Below are positions 44,246-52,983 of a DNA stretch of 64,000 bases, one piece after another. Source of the DNA: Halalkalibacter akibai JCM 9157 (GTDB lineage Bacteria > Bacillota > Bacilli > Bacillales > Bacillaceae_D). Each line of letters begins with the position of its first letter. The stretch's first letter is position 1. Below the pieces are notes generated by a model. The model ran no database searches and had not been told where the DNA came from. It saw nothing but the letters and a program-made list of their open reading frames with translations. Location of the stretch: assembly GCF_000513135.1 (NCBI RefSeq), contig NZ_BAUV01000009.1:1-64000 (forward strand), given 5' to 3'. The position numbers and the translations under genes were made by a program.

Positions 44246-44291
44246 AATAGGGTGACCGAAAAGGAAGATATCTTTTGGGTCATCCTATTTA
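44246..44291 (+). terminator. Terminator between ypiB and ypiF
   Basis: AATAGGGTGACC pairs with GGGTCATCCTATT, and an inner AAAAG/CTTTT stem extends it. The downstream side has T-rich sequence (TTTATTTG). Confidence 0.7.
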
Positions 44292-44352
44292 TTTGTGAAA
44301 AAATAAAATAAACGCTAAAATAAATGGAAATGCTTATAGGAGAGGTGTACAT

Positions 44353-44814
44353 ATGAAGTGGCAAGCAACTGAAATGGATACATATTTACAAGCAAAAGAA
44401 TACGTTGATACAGCCATCATTACGCTAGTCCCTGTTTCATGGCAAACGGAGATAAAACAAACGGTGGCAATGGGTGAGTTTATTTCGATCATGGCTACAG
44501 AGCTAGAAAAACAGTTTCATGGACGTGTGATTCAATTTCCGGCATTTTCCTATATTAAATCGGAGGAATCACCAAGTAGATTAGCTAGACTGGAAAAGTG
44601 GGAGGCAGAACTAAAAGCTGGGGGAGTGAAACATTTGGTTTACTTAACCTCAGATAGTGAGTGGAAATTGGTAGAGAACGAGTTGAATGGGATGCTGATC
44701 TGGTTACCTACAATTCCACTAGAACATATGGATGTTAGTTATAAACGAGAAGTAATATCAGATCAGATGAAACAGCTCATTCCACTTATGACAAATAAGT
44801 GGCAAGAGGCTTAA
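44353..44814 (+). CDS. ypiF: YpiF, DUF2487 family protein
   Basis: 153-residue soluble protein. KWQATEMDTYLQAKEYVDTAIITLVPVSW at the N-terminus and LIWLPTIPLEHMD near 115-127 are typical of the DUF2487 proteins encoded between ypiB and qcrA in Bacillus. No catalytic motif is seen. GGAGAGG lies before the ATG. Conserved linkage to qcrABC suggests a role in the same operon or in its assembly, but this is not shown. Confidence 0.8.
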   Translation: MKWQATEMDTYLQAKEYVDTAIITLVPVSWQTEIKQTVAMGEFISIMATELEKQFHGRVIQFPAFSYIKSEESPSRLARLEKWEAELKAGGVKHLVYLTSDSEWKLVENELNGMLIWLPTIPLEHMDVSYKREVISDQMKQLIPLMTNKWQEA

Positions 44815-44940
44815 CGAAAGTAACTCTTTCCTATGTCAATGAAATTCATCACTTTTTCAGCTTAATTATGCCGAAATTGTGCCAAATTGCGGAAAATGTT
44901 GCTTATTACTTCATGTTGTATTATCATGGGTATGTCCTAG

Positions 44941-44946
44941 TATAAT
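44941..44946 (+). promoter_or_regulatory. Possible -10 of the qcrABC operon
   Basis: TATAAT 58 bases before the qcrA GTG. The best -35-like hexamer, TTGTAT at 44916-44921, is at a long 19-base spacing, so activator dependence is possible. Confidence 0.35.
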
Positions 44947-45003
44947 ATGTGTTCAATTATGCCCAATTTTGGGTTTACCTTATTGTGTAAGGGGGGAAAA
45001 CGA

Positions 45004-45504
45004 GTGAGCGAAAGAGACCACAAAGTTTCGCGGAGACAATTTTTAACGTACACACTAACTGGTGTTGGAGGTTTCATGGCAGCGGGAATGTTAATGCCAA
45101 TGGCAAGATTTGCCCTTGACCCTGCTTTGAAAGCTGGTGCTGAAACGGACTTGAAGTATGTATGTGAAGTTGCTGAATTAACGGAAGAGCCACAGAAGTT
45201 TAGATTCTCATTCGAGCAAACAGATGCTTGGTATGAATCTGAAGTAACTCGTGAAGCGTACATCTTCATTCGTGATAATACAGTAACAGCTTTATCACCA
45301 ACATGTACACATTTAGGCTGTACAGTAGCGTATGGAACACAAGCAGACCATCCTGATCGTTTCTTCTGTCCATGCCATTTCGGAATGTTTGACAAAGAAG
45401 GGATTAACATTCCAGGTACACCTCCACAACGTCCACTAGATGTCTATGATGTTGTGGTAGAAGACGGAAAAGTCTTATTAGGTCAAATCAATCAGCGAAC
45501 ATAA
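45004..45504 (+). CDS. qcrA: Menaquinol:cytochrome c reductase Rieske iron-sulfur subunit
   Basis: Rieske protein of the b6c-type complex. 166 residues. A Tat-type signal anchor (SRRQFLTYTLTGVGGFMAAGM, about 9-30) exports the folded protein. The 2Fe-2S ligands are in CTHLGC (near 102) and CPCHFG (near 121). Codons upstream are open from 44947, but GGGGGGA at 44991-44997 selects the GTG at 45004. qcrB follows after 15 bases. Confidence 0.95.
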   Translation: MSERDHKVSRRQFLTYTLTGVGGFMAAGMLMPMARFALDPALKAGAETDLKYVCEVAELTEEPQKFRFSFEQTDAWYESEVTREAYIFIRDNTVTALSPTCTHLGCTVAYGTQADHPDRFFCPCHFGMFDKEGINIPGTPPQRPLDVYDVVVEDGKVLLGQINQRT

Positions 45505-45519
45505 GGAGGGGCGTAATCA

Positions 45520-46191
45520 ATGCTTCAGAAAATTTACGACTACGTTGATGAGCGTCTTGATATTACGCCTATGTGGCGCGATATTGCTGACCATGAAGTA
45601 CCTGAGCATGTTAACCCTGCTCACCACTTCTCTGCGTTCGTTTACTGTTTTGGAGGATTAACATTCTTTATTACAGTCATTCAGATTTTATCTGGGATGT
45701 TCTTAACGATGTATTATGTACCAGATATCGTCAACGCTTATCAATCAGTAGCTTACTTACAAAATGAAGTCGCTTTTGGTGTAATCGTACGTGGTATGCA
45801 CCACTGGGGCGCAAGTTTAGTTATTGTTATGATGTTTTTACACACATTGCGTGTCTTCTTTACAGGTTCATATAAGAAGCCTCGTGAATTAAACTGGGTA
45901 GTTGGGGTCCTTATTTTCTTTGTTATGCTTGCATTAGGAGTAACGGGTTACTTATTACCTTGGGATATGAAGGCATACTTCGCAACTGCGGTTGTTCTTC
46001 AAATCGCCGAAAGTGTTCCGGTTATTGGCGGATTCACGAAAACATTGCTTGCTGGTGGTGAAGTAATTGGTGCAGCAACACTAGCACGATTCTTCGCTAT
46101 TCACGTTTTCTTCTTACCAGCTGCATTGCTTGGTTTGTTAGCGGCTCACTTCTATATGATCCGTAAACAAGGTATTTCAGGACCGTTGTAA
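45520..46191 (+). CDS. qcrB: Menaquinol:cytochrome c reductase cytochrome b subunit
   Basis: Cytochrome b6-like subunit of 223 residues (224 in B. subtilis) with four membrane helices. The heme-ligating histidines lie in the second and fourth helices (MHHWGASLVIVMMFLHTLRVF near 87-107, and FFAIHVFFLPAALLGLLAAHF near 190-210). It oxidises menaquinol at the membrane. AAGGAGGGG precedes the ATG. A hairpin without T run lies between it and qcrC. Confidence 0.96.
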   Translation: MLQKIYDYVDERLDITPMWRDIADHEVPEHVNPAHHFSAFVYCFGGLTFFITVIQILSGMFLTMYYVPDIVNAYQSVAYLQNEVAFGVIVRGMHHWGASLVIVMMFLHTLRVFFTGSYKKPRELNWVVGVLIFFVMLALGVTGYLLPWDMKAYFATAVVLQIAESVPVIGGFTKTLLAGGEVIGAATLARFFAIHVFFLPAALLGLLAAHFYMIRKQGISGPL

Positions 46192-46206
46192 AATAATGAT
46201 AGGTTT

Positions 46207-46238
46207 ACAAAAGAGTATTGGAGTCAACTCTCTTTTGT
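46207..46238 (+). other. mRNA hairpin between qcrB and qcrC
   Basis: ACAAAAGAG and CTCTTTTGT form a 9-bp perfect stem around a 14-base loop. No T run follows, so it is unlikely to terminate; it may protect or process the qcr message. Confidence 0.45.
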
Positions 46239-46273
46239 ACATACTTGCAAACAATTGAAAAGGAGGGAACGAG

Positions 46274-47056
46274 ATGGAACGTGGTAAAGGTATGAAGTTT
46301 GTCGGTGACTCTCGTGTCAAGGCAAATAACCGAAAACCCAATATTCCTAAAGACTACTCGGAGTATCCAGGTAAAACGGAAGCGTTCTGGCCGAACTTCC
46401 TCTTGAAAGAGTGGATGGTTGGTGCAGTATTCTTAATGGGTTACCTTCTTATTACAGTAGCTCATCCGGCACCGCTTGAGCGAATGGCCGATCCGACTGA
46501 TGCTGGTTATATTCCATTACCTGACTGGTATTTTCTATTTTTGTATCAACTTCTTAAGTATACGTATGCTTCTGGTGACTATAATGTAATCGGGACAATC
46601 GTTATGCCAGGTCTTGCTTTTGGTGCGTTGTTACTTGCTCCTTGGTTAGATACTGGAAAAGAGCGTCGTCCTTTCAGACGTCCAATTGCTACTAGTATGA
46701 TGATTCTTGGTTTCATTTCTGTGTTTTATTTAACATGGGAATCAGTCGATCAACATGACTGGGAAGCTGCTGCACAACAAGGTGCAATTGTTGAAGAAGC
46801 GGATATCAATACTGATGCTGAAGGATATGCGATTTACACTGCTCAAGCTTCTTGTATTGGCTGTCACGGTGATACGATGGCTGGTGGAGCGGGTGGACCT
46901 TCGCTTCTTGATACAGAGAAAAATGCTGAAGAAGTCATGAATGTAATCATTAACGGGCAAGGTGCAATGCCTGCTGGTTTATTCGATGGTACTGATGAGG
47001 AGCTAGAAATTCTAGCTGAGTACATCGCAGCGCATGGGAACCCTGAAGACGAATAA
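46274..47056 (+). CDS. qcrC: Menaquinol:cytochrome c reductase cytochrome b/c subunit
   Basis: Fusion of subunit IV-like membrane helices (PDWYFLFLYQLLKYTYA near 76-92) with a C-terminal cytochrome c domain, the arrangement of Bacillus QcrC. 260 residues. The covalent heme site is C-I-G-C-H near 195, followed by the axial Met region (GQGAMPAGLF). It passes electrons from QcrB/QcrA to cytochrome c oxidase. AAGGAGG precedes the ATG, and a terminator follows the operon. Confidence 0.95.
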   Translation: MERGKGMKFVGDSRVKANNRKPNIPKDYSEYPGKTEAFWPNFLLKEWMVGAVFLMGYLLITVAHPAPLERMADPTDAGYIPLPDWYFLFLYQLLKYTYASGDYNVIGTIVMPGLAFGALLLAPWLDTGKERRPFRRPIATSMMILGFISVFYLTWESVDQHDWEAAAQQGAIVEEADINTDAEGYAIYTAQASCIGCHGDTMAGGAGGPSLLDTEKNAEEVMNVIINGQGAMPAGLFDGTDEELEILAEYIAAHGNPEDE

Positions 47057-47060
47057 GAAA

Positions 47061-47094
47061 GAAAAGCTGACTGGTTTTAGTCAGCTTTTTTTCT
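47061..47094 (+). terminator. Terminator of qcrABC
   Basis: AAAGCTGACT and AGTCAGCTTT form a 10-bp perfect stem around GGTTTT, followed by T7. Confidence 0.92.
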
Positions 47095-47154
47095 TAGGTT
47101 GTTTTCGTAATGGTTGTTGCTTTGGGGTATAATGATTGTTACTCTTAGTGAAAT

Positions 47155-47208
47155 GGAAGTCACTCGACACATCCCGGAAAAAGCGAGTGGCTACAGCGGA
47201 ACGGAACG
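47155..47208. repeat. Shortened copy of the Bacillus intergenic repeat
   Basis: GGAAGTCACTCGAC, then CCCGGAAAAAGCGAGTGGCTACAG and GCGGAACGGAACG, match the two ends of the repeat at 63355-63482, with most of its centre missing. CACTCG/CGAGTG forms the stem. Confidence 0.65.
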
Positions 47209-47302
47209 AACACGCCCGTATTAAATCAACAAAGTATACGAAAACAGCTGTAAAGAGAGTTGCTATCCAGAAGTATTTAATAGATAAGGTAGGGCTAAGG
47301 AA

Positions 47303-47899
47303 ATGACAAATCTATTTCAATTTTTTGGTCAAAAATGGGTTGTTGTATTGCTATTGCTTATTAATATTCCAGGAACGATCTACGGTTACATATGGTATGA
47401 AACGCAGCTTGCACAAACTCCTACACGGTTTCTCCTTTTTGTGCCTGATAGTCCGACAGCGAGTTTGTTTTTTGTGTTTGTCTTATTCGCTTATTTATTG
47501 AATTGTCGCTGGCCGTTAATGGAGGCGTTTGCTGCTGTTACTTTAATTAAATACGGGATTTGGGCTGTGGCGATGAATCTTGCTGGAGGCTTTGCAGGAG
47601 ATAGCTTAAATTGGGTAAATTATATGCTTATCTTTTCTCACGCTGGAATGGCCATTCAAGCAGTCTTGTACGCTCCCTTTTATCGGATCAAGCCATGGCA
47701 TTTAGTTGTTGTTGCCATTTGGACATTACATAATGATATCATTGACTATGTTTTTCATATGCATCCGTGGGTTTCCCATCGTTTAGTTTCTGATATTGAC
47801 GTAATTGGTTATTTCACGTTTTGGTTGAGCATTTTTTCACTTCTAATTGTTTATTTAATGGGAGTAAGAAAAAATAGACTAACACTAGATCTACAATAG
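47303..47899 (+). CDS. ypjA: YpjA, DUF1405 membrane protein
   Basis: 198-residue protein with about five membrane segments (VVLLLLINIPGTIYGYIWYE, LFFVFVLFAYLLNCRWPLME and others) and the conserved PDSPTASLFF near 49-58. Family DUF1405, always close to qcrABC in Bacillus. Its function is unknown; the linkage suggests a part in respiration or membrane energetics. Start ATG with GGGCTAAGG upstream, a weak site. Confidence 0.83.
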   Translation: MTNLFQFFGQKWVVVLLLLINIPGTIYGYIWYETQLAQTPTRFLLFVPDSPTASLFFVFVLFAYLLNCRWPLMEAFAAVTLIKYGIWAVAMNLAGGFAGDSLNWVNYMLIFSHAGMAIQAVLYAPFYRIKPWHLVVVAIWTLHNDIIDYVFHMHPWVSHRLVSDIDVIGYFTFWLSIFSLLIVYLMGVRKNRLTLDLQ

Positions 47900-48012
47900 A
47901 GTTCTAGACGTATTCGAAATAACCTCATTTAAAATCTCGTAGTTTCTGTTCTTTCTTGGTCTACTCTTGTCCATCTCTTCATAGGATGAAAGTAGAAGAA
48001 GGAGGGACAAAC

Positions 48013-48804
48013 ATGCGTCATGTTATTTACGTCATGGTATTTGCCATCATTATGTTGAGTGTTCCACAGAGCATTAAAGCAGATGAATCATCTTCCCTAC
48101 ATACATGGAAAAACTTAAACCACACATCAGATCAAATTCTTCAATTAGTTAAGCAAGAAGATTTTGAAGAAGCTAAACAGTTGTTGGATTACTTTTCTGT
48201 TTCTTTTCTAGAAGTTGATTTCCAAGAAGAAGGGATTACAATGAGCGCTCTAAGGACGGTAACGAGTTCATTTGAAAAAGCAGTTGAAGCTGTTACAGCA
48301 ACTGATATGGCGCTAGATCAACGAATCTTTACAGTTACTGGTTTTCGATTAGCGGTAGATGCCTTATCTAGTGAACACCACCCATTGTGGTTACACTCTG
48401 AGCAATCCGTCATGAACTCGTTAGAAGCAATGAAAAAGGCCATTTCAGAACAGGAAGTCCAAGCTTTTCAACATAGGTTTAACGAATTTTTACGGCATTA
48501 TGAGATGATTAGACCTGCGCTTTTTATTGATCTTGACCCACAGCAATTACAAAGAGTGGATTCGCAAATTCAATTTTTAGAGCGAATAAGGAATGGAAAC
48601 TTAGATGAAGCTAAGGTGGCAAGTCATCTTGTTGTGATGGAAGAAGAATGGATTCATTTATACCAACGAGTAAAGGAAGACACAGCTGACCCTTCGTTGT
48701 GGTGGGTGATGATATCAATTGGTGGAATGATTACAATGTCACTTTCTTATGTTGGCTATAGAAAATACAAAGCAGAAAAACAAAAAGTACGAGCTAAAGA
48801 ATAA
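48013..48804 (+). CDS. ypjB: Sporulation protein YpjB
   Basis: 263 residues (264 in B. subtilis) with an N-terminal signal (HVIYVMVFAIIMLSVPQSIKA), an all-helical extracytoplasmic domain and a C-terminal membrane anchor (WWVMISIGGMITMSLSYVGY, near 234-253) with a short basic tail. Named a sporulation protein in B. subtilis; its molecular role is unknown. The frame opens at 47956 but GGAGGG at 48001-48006 sets the ATG at 48013. Confidence 0.84.
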   Translation: MRHVIYVMVFAIIMLSVPQSIKADESSSLHTWKNLNHTSDQILQLVKQEDFEEAKQLLDYFSVSFLEVDFQEEGITMSALRTVTSSFEKAVEAVTATDMALDQRIFTVTGFRLAVDALSSEHHPLWLHSEQSVMNSLEAMKKAISEQEVQAFQHRFNEFLRHYEMIRPALFIDLDPQQLQRVDSQIQFLERIRNGNLDEAKVASHLVVMEEEWIHLYQRVKEDTADPSLWWVMISIGGMITMSLSYVGYRKYKAEKQKVRAKE

Positions 48805-48857
48805 TGTGACAGAAATGTGAGAACTGGCGGAAACCACTATCAGAACAGTGATTTCGT

Positions 48858-48886
48858 TTGACTTTGTTTGATATTCATCTTAAAAT
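48858..48886 (+). promoter_or_regulatory. Sigma-A promoter of the YugP-like gene
   Basis: TTGACT at 48858-48863 and TAAAAT at 48881-48886, spaced 17 bases, 35 bases before the ATG. Confidence 0.6.
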
Positions 48887-48921
48887 TATAGTAAGAAATT
48901 TAATATGAGGTGGTTTAATCA

Positions 48922-49599
48922 ATGGGCTTTTTGGTTTATTTTATCTTACTACTCATTATTCCAATTTGGGCACAGATGAGAGTAAAAGGAGCTTATCGTA
49001 AGTATTCTCAAGTACACACATCTTCTGGTTTAACAGGAGCTCAGGTTGCTAGAAAAATCCTAGATGAAAATGGGCTTTATGATGTGAAAATTGAAGAAAC
49101 TCGCGGTACGTTAACAGACCATTATGATCCACGTTCAAAAGTCGTACGTTTATCAACTGATAATTACTATGGTACGTCTGTTGCGGGTGCTGCTGTTGCG
49201 GCGCACGAAGTCGGGCATGCAATGCAAGATGCTGAGAACTATGCGTTTTTACGTTTTCGTCATGCGTTAGTTCCTGTAGCAAGTTTTGGTTCAAATGCTT
49301 CTTTCTTTTTAATTTTAGCAGGTATTTTAATGGGAGCATCAGGTTTCATTTTACTTGGGATCATCACAATGGCTGCTGCAGTTTTGTTCCAATTAGTAAC
49401 ATTACCTGTTGAGTTTAATGCTTCTAGTCGTGCAATGGAGCAGATTGTTTCATCGGGTGTTATCCGAAATGATGAAGAACGCGATACACGTAAAGTTTTA
49501 AATGCTGCGGCATTAACATATGTTGCTGGTGCGCTTGTGGCTTTATTAGAATTAGTTCGTTTCATCCTTATGTATATCGGTATGAATAGCGATGACTAA
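48922..49599 (+). CDS. Zinc metallopeptidase, YugP family
   Basis: 225-residue membrane-bound peptidase of the YugP (DUF/neutral zinc metallopeptidase) family. The zinc-binding H-E-x-x-H motif is in AAHEVGHAMQDAENY (near 94). Membrane helices flank it: one at the N-terminus (FLVYFILLLIIPIWAQ) and three after the motif. The substrate is unknown. AGGTGG precedes the ATG. In B. subtilis yugP lies elsewhere, so this is an insertion between ypjB and the ypjD operon; the convergent ypjC follows. Confidence 0.88.
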   Translation: MGFLVYFILLLIIPIWAQMRVKGAYRKYSQVHTSSGLTGAQVARKILDENGLYDVKIEETRGTLTDHYDPRSKVVRLSTDNYYGTSVAGAAVAAHEVGHAMQDAENYAFLRFRHALVPVASFGSNASFFLILAGILMGASGFILLGIITMAAAVLFQLVTLPVEFNASSRAMEQIVSSGVIRNDEERDTRKVLNAAALTYVAGALVALLELVRFILMYIGMNSDD

Positions 49600-49634
49600 A
49601 AAAACTTGGAGCTTTGTCTCCAAGTTTTTTTTTC
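49597..49634. terminator. Bidirectional terminator between the YugP-like gene and ypjC
   Basis: AAAACTTGGAG and CTCCAAGTTTT pair perfectly around CTTTGT, with T-runs on both strands. It serves both converging genes. Confidence 0.92.
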
Positions 49635-50506
49635 TATAAACTTAACGGCTTTTTGTTTTCGTCTAAAGTGAATCCTTCTCCGATTACATCTTGAACGTCA
49701 TTGACGGTGACAAAGGCATGAGGGTCAATACGCTCTACTAATGTTTTTAAGCGAATTAATTCATTTCTTCCTACAACACAGTAAAGAATCTCTTTGTCTG
49801 TACCTGTAAAACTGCCTTTCCCTTTTAAAATGGTTGCCCCTCTGTCCATTTCCTTCATAATTGCAGCTGCTATTTCAGGAACTTTATCTGATATGATATG
49901 GGAGGCCTTAGCTGAATAAGCGCCTTGTTGAATAAAGTCAATCACTTTCGCTGCAATAAACACCGCAAGTAGAGTGTACATAGCTTCACGGTAATTTAAG
50001 TAAACCAGCGAAGAGGCAATAACGAGTGCGTCGAACATAAACATTGTCTTTCCCATACTCCAGCCAAGGTACTTATATCCGAGTTTAGCAATGATATCAA
50101 CTCCACCCGTTGTCCCTCCGTATCGAAAGACGATTCCTAGTCCAACACCTATGAAGACCCCTGCAAACAATGCAGCAAGTGTCATATCATCATGAAGTGG
50201 AATGGAGATCACTTGATAGCGTTGGAAGAGTTCTAGAAAAATAGAAACCCCAATTGTTCCAATGATTGTATAGATGAACGTAACTTTTCCAAGTATTTTC
50301 CATCCGATGAAAAACAAAGGGATATTTAAGACCAGATTTGAAATAGCAGGGTTGATTAGAAAAACAAAATATAGGATCAACGTAATTCCCGTAAAGCCAC
50401 CATCAGCTAAATTGTTTTCCATATTAAAATAAACAAGGCCGAATGATAAAATGGCTGAGCCTAATAAAATAAAAAATATGTTTCTCACACGTACCTTATA
50501 AGCCAT
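49634..50506 (-). CDS. ypjC: YitT-family membrane protein (YpjC, DUF2179)
   Basis: 290 residues (the usual length for YitT proteins). About five membrane segments (IFFILLGSAILSFGLVYF, AISNLVLNIPLFFIGW and others) and the motif RYGGTTGGVDIIAK (near 135-148) are followed by a C-terminal cytosolic DUF2179 domain (about 210-285, ILYCVVGRNELIRLKTLV). In B. subtilis ypjC is next to ypjD. Family function is unknown. AAGGAGGGC lies before the ATG on the minus strand. Confidence 0.88.
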   Translation of the reverse strand: MAYKVRVRNIFFILLGSAILSFGLVYFNMENNLADGGFTGITLILYFVFLINPAISNLVLNIPLFFIGWKILGKVTFIYTIIGTIGVSIFLELFQRYQVISIPLHDDMTLAALFAGVFIGVGLGIVFRYGGTTGGVDIIAKLGYKYLGWSMGKTMFMFDALVIASSLVYLNYREAMYTLLAVFIAAKVIDFIQQGAYSAKASHIISDKVPEIAAAIMKEMDRGATILKGKGSFTGTDKEILYCVVGRNELIRLKTLVERIDPHAFVTVNDVQDVIGEGFTLDENKKPLSL

Positions 50507-50629
50507 GAAGCCCTCCTTGTGATAAAATGTAATTGGAATATCATGCCTATTATATAGAAGAAAGAAATGAACAGCAAATCGAAGGAAAAGGTTATGAAAG
50601 ATAATGTGTCATTTTTTATTTATAAATAT

Positions 50630-50658
50630 TTGTCAAATGGCTAACTATTCGCTAACAT
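50630..50658 (+). promoter_or_regulatory. Sigma-A promoter of the ypjD-dapB operon
   Basis: TTGTCA at 50630-50635 and TAACAT at 50653-50658, spaced 17 bases, 27 bases before the ypjD TTG. The genes from ypjD to birA are tightly packed with no terminator in between. Confidence 0.55.
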
Positions 50659-50684
50659 GTTTGGTAGGGAGTTGAGGTGATCAC

Positions 50685-51017
50685 TTGGAAAAGAAAACGA
50701 TGAAACAAATGCAAGAAGAAGTAGATACATACATAGGACAATTCAAAGAGGGCTATTTCAGCCCTTTAGCGATGCTTGCTAGAATGACAGAAGAAGTCGG
50801 TGAATTAGCTCGCGAGGTAAACCATTTTCACGGTGAGAAACCTAAGAAATCTACTGAGGAAGCAAATACAATGGAGCAAGAAATGGGAGATATTCTATTT
50901 GTTTTAATTTGTTTTGCCAACTCATTAAATATTGACCTAGAAGAAGCTTTTGATCTTGTGATGAATAAATTTGAAGTCCGTGATAAAGATCGTTGGACTA
51001 GAAAAGAAGGAGAATAA
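50685..51017 (+). CDS. ypjD: MazG-like nucleotide pyrophosphohydrolase YpjD
   Basis: 110-residue all-helical protein of the MazG/RS21-C6 superfamily. The metal-binding E-x-x-E...E-x-x-D pattern is in MLARMTEEVGELAREV and EANTMEQEMGDILFVLICFAN. It probably hydrolyses nucleoside triphosphates to monophosphates; the substrate is unknown. TTG start after GAGGTGAT at 50674-50681. dapB follows after 2 bases. Confidence 0.85.
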   Translation: MEKKTMKQMQEEVDTYIGQFKEGYFSPLAMLARMTEEVGELAREVNHFHGEKPKKSTEEANTMEQEMGDILFVLICFANSLNIDLEEAFDLVMNKFEVRDKDRWTRKEGE

Positions 51018-51019
51018 CG

Positions 51020-51817
51020 ATGAGTGTTAAAATTGTAGTTGCAGGACCACGTGGAAATATGGGGAAAGAAGCAGTAAAAATGGTATCAAGTACAGAAGGG
51101 TTTCAACTTGTAGCAGTTGTAGATTCTAGGCATGAAGGAATGAGTTTACAAGAAGTTGAAGGGTTTCATGGTATAGATGTTCCTATTTATACTGATATGC
51201 AGAAATGTTTTGAGGATAAGGATGTTGATGTCTTAATTGATTTAACGGCGCCTGCTTTTGGCAGAAAGCATATGGAGACAGCCTTTGCAAATGGAGTTAG
51301 ACCTGTAGTTGGGACGACTGGTTTCACAGAAACGGATATTACAGAATTAAGAGCAATCTCTGAAGACAAAGGATTAGGAGCAATCATTGCACCTAACTTT
51401 GCAATTGGAGCTATCTTAATGATGAAATTTTCACAAATGGCTGCAAAATATATGCCAGATGTAGAAATTATTGAACGCCATCATGATCGTAAATTAGATG
51501 CACCTTCAGGAACAGCATTAAAGACCGCTCAATTGATCTCAGAAGTGCGTGAACAAAAAAAGCAAGGTAACCCAAATGAAACGGAAGAACTTCAAGGGGC
51601 AAGAGGCGGAGAGTTTGAAGGAATGCGGATCCATAGTGTAAGATTACCAGGACTAGTAGCTCATCAAGAAGTTATCTTTGGAGGAGTTGGACAAACGTTA
51701 ACGATTCGTCATGATTCCATTGACCGGACTTCATTTATGCCAGGTGTGAAGTTAGCTGTCGAATCTGTATTAAAGATTGATACACTTGTTTATGGTTTAG
51801 AACATATTATCGAATAA
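51020..51817 (+). CDS. dapB: 4-hydroxy-tetrahydrodipicolinate reductase
   Basis: NAD(P)H-dependent reductase of lysine/diaminopimelate synthesis, which also supplies dipicolinate precursors for spores. 265 residues. GPRGNMGKEAVKMV (near 10), VVGTTGFTE, the catalytic EIIERHHDRKLDAPSGTA (near 147-164) and RHDSIDRTSFMPGV are conserved. GGAGAAT overlaps the preceding stop. mgsA follows after 36 bases. Confidence 0.96.
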   Translation: MSVKIVVAGPRGNMGKEAVKMVSSTEGFQLVAVVDSRHEGMSLQEVEGFHGIDVPIYTDMQKCFEDKDVDVLIDLTAPAFGRKHMETAFANGVRPVVGTTGFTETDITELRAISEDKGLGAIIAPNFAIGAILMMKFSQMAAKYMPDVEIIERHHDRKLDAPSGTALKTAQLISEVREQKKQGNPNETEELQGARGGEFEGMRIHSVRLPGLVAHQEVIFGGVGQTLTIRHDSIDRTSFMPGVKLAVESVLKIDTLVYGLEHIIE

Positions 51818-51853
51818 TGAATTAAAGATATACATAACTAGGGGGAGAAAATA

Positions 51854-52261
51854 ATGAGGATCGCATTAATTGCACATGACAAGAAAAAGAATGATATGGT
51901 GAATTTTGCTATTGCTTATGAAGCAATCTTAGAAAAACATGAGCTTTTTGGAACGGGGACAACAGGTACAAGGATTATGGAAGCAACTTCTTTAAAAGTA
52001 AAGCGATTCAAGTCAGGTCCTTTAGGTGGAGACCAACAAATTGGGGCACTTGTTGCTGAAAATAAATTCGATCTAATACTCTTTTTCCGTGATCCTCTAA
52101 CTGCGCAACCTCACGAACCAGATGTAACAGCATTAATTCGTTTGTGTGATGTAAGAAATGTTCCTTTGGCGACCAATTTGGGCACAGCAGAAGTGTTAAT
52201 TAAAGGTCTAGATCGTGGAGATTTTGCTTGGAGAGAAGAAGATAAGGATGATCACCAATGA
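51854..52261 (+). CDS. mgsA: Methylglyoxal synthase
   Basis: Removes phosphate from dihydroxyacetone phosphate to form methylglyoxal, a bypass of lower glycolysis. 135 residues. [13 protein letters not shown] at the N-terminus, [16 protein letters not shown] and [15 protein letters not shown] (catalytic Asp near 60) are complete. AGGGGGAG precedes the ATG. It overlaps bshB1 by four bases (ATGA). Bacillithiol, made by the next genes, helps detoxify methylglyoxal. Confidence 0.96.
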   Translation: MRIALIAHDKKKNDMVNFAIAYEAILEKHELFGTGTTGTRIMEATSLKVKRFKSGPLGGDQQIGALVAENKFDLILFFRDPLTAQPHEPDVTALIRLCDVRNVPLATNLGTAEVLIKGLDRGDFAWREEDKDDHQ

Positions 52262-52983
52262 CAAAGCTTGATTTGTTAGCTTTTGGAGCTCATCCAGATG
52301 ACGTCGAAATTGGAATGGGTGCTACATTGGCCAAACATGTCACTAATGGCCATAAGGTTGGTATTTGTGATTTAACAAAAGCTGAACTATCTTCCAATGG
52401 GACGGTTGAATTAAGACAAAGAGAAGCAGAACGAGCAGCAACTATTCTTGGTGTAGCTGCTCGAATTCAACTCTCACTACCAGACCGTGGTTTGAAAAAT
52501 GCTTCGTCTAAGCAGATTGCGGAAATCACTGCAGTTATAAGAGAGTATAAACCAGAGGTTGTGTTCGCTCCATTTCCAGTTGATCGGCACCCAGATCATG
52601 GTGCATGCGCAAAACTAATTGAAGAAGCTGTTTTTAATGCTGGAATTAAACGTTATGAATGTGCTAAACAGTTACCAGCCTTTCGACCTAAGCAGTTATA
52701 CTACTATTTTATAAATGGATATGAACATCCGGACGTTACAGTGAACGTTTCTGGTTTTATGGATAAAAAGAAAGAAGCATTATTAGCCTATGAAAGTCAA
52801 TTTGTAAAATCAGTGGACTCGGTTGATACACCTCTAACCAATGACTACATAGATGTCGTCTTTGCTAGAGAGCGGCTGTTTGGTAAAGAAGTAGGGGTCC
52901 AGTATGCAGAAGGGTTTATGACTTCATCGCCAATAGTGGTTTCTGATTTTCTAGCAGGAAAGGAACAGTATAATGAAACTTAA
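52258..52983 (+). CDS. bshB1: N-acetylglucosaminyl-malate deacetylase BshB1
   Basis: Zinc-dependent LmbE-type deacetylase for the second step of bacillithiol synthesis. 241 residues. The zinc site [13 protein letters not shown] (near 11-23) and [14 protein letters not shown] (near 110-123) are conserved, and LPDRGL is typical of BshB1. ATGA overlap with mgsA and an 11-base overlap with bshA make an mgsA-bshB1-bshA unit, as in B. subtilis. Confidence 0.94.
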   Translation: MTKLDLLAFGAHPDDVEIGMGATLAKHVTNGHKVGICDLTKAELSSNGTVELRQREAERAATILGVAARIQLSLPDRGLKNASSKQIAEITAVIREYKPEVVFAPFPVDRHPDHGACAKLIEEAVFNAGIKRYECAKQLPAFRPKQLYYYFINGYEHPDVTVNVSGFMDKKKEALLAYESQFVKSVDSVDTPLTNDYIDVVFARERLFGKEVGVQYAEGFMTSSPIVVSDFLAGKEQYNET

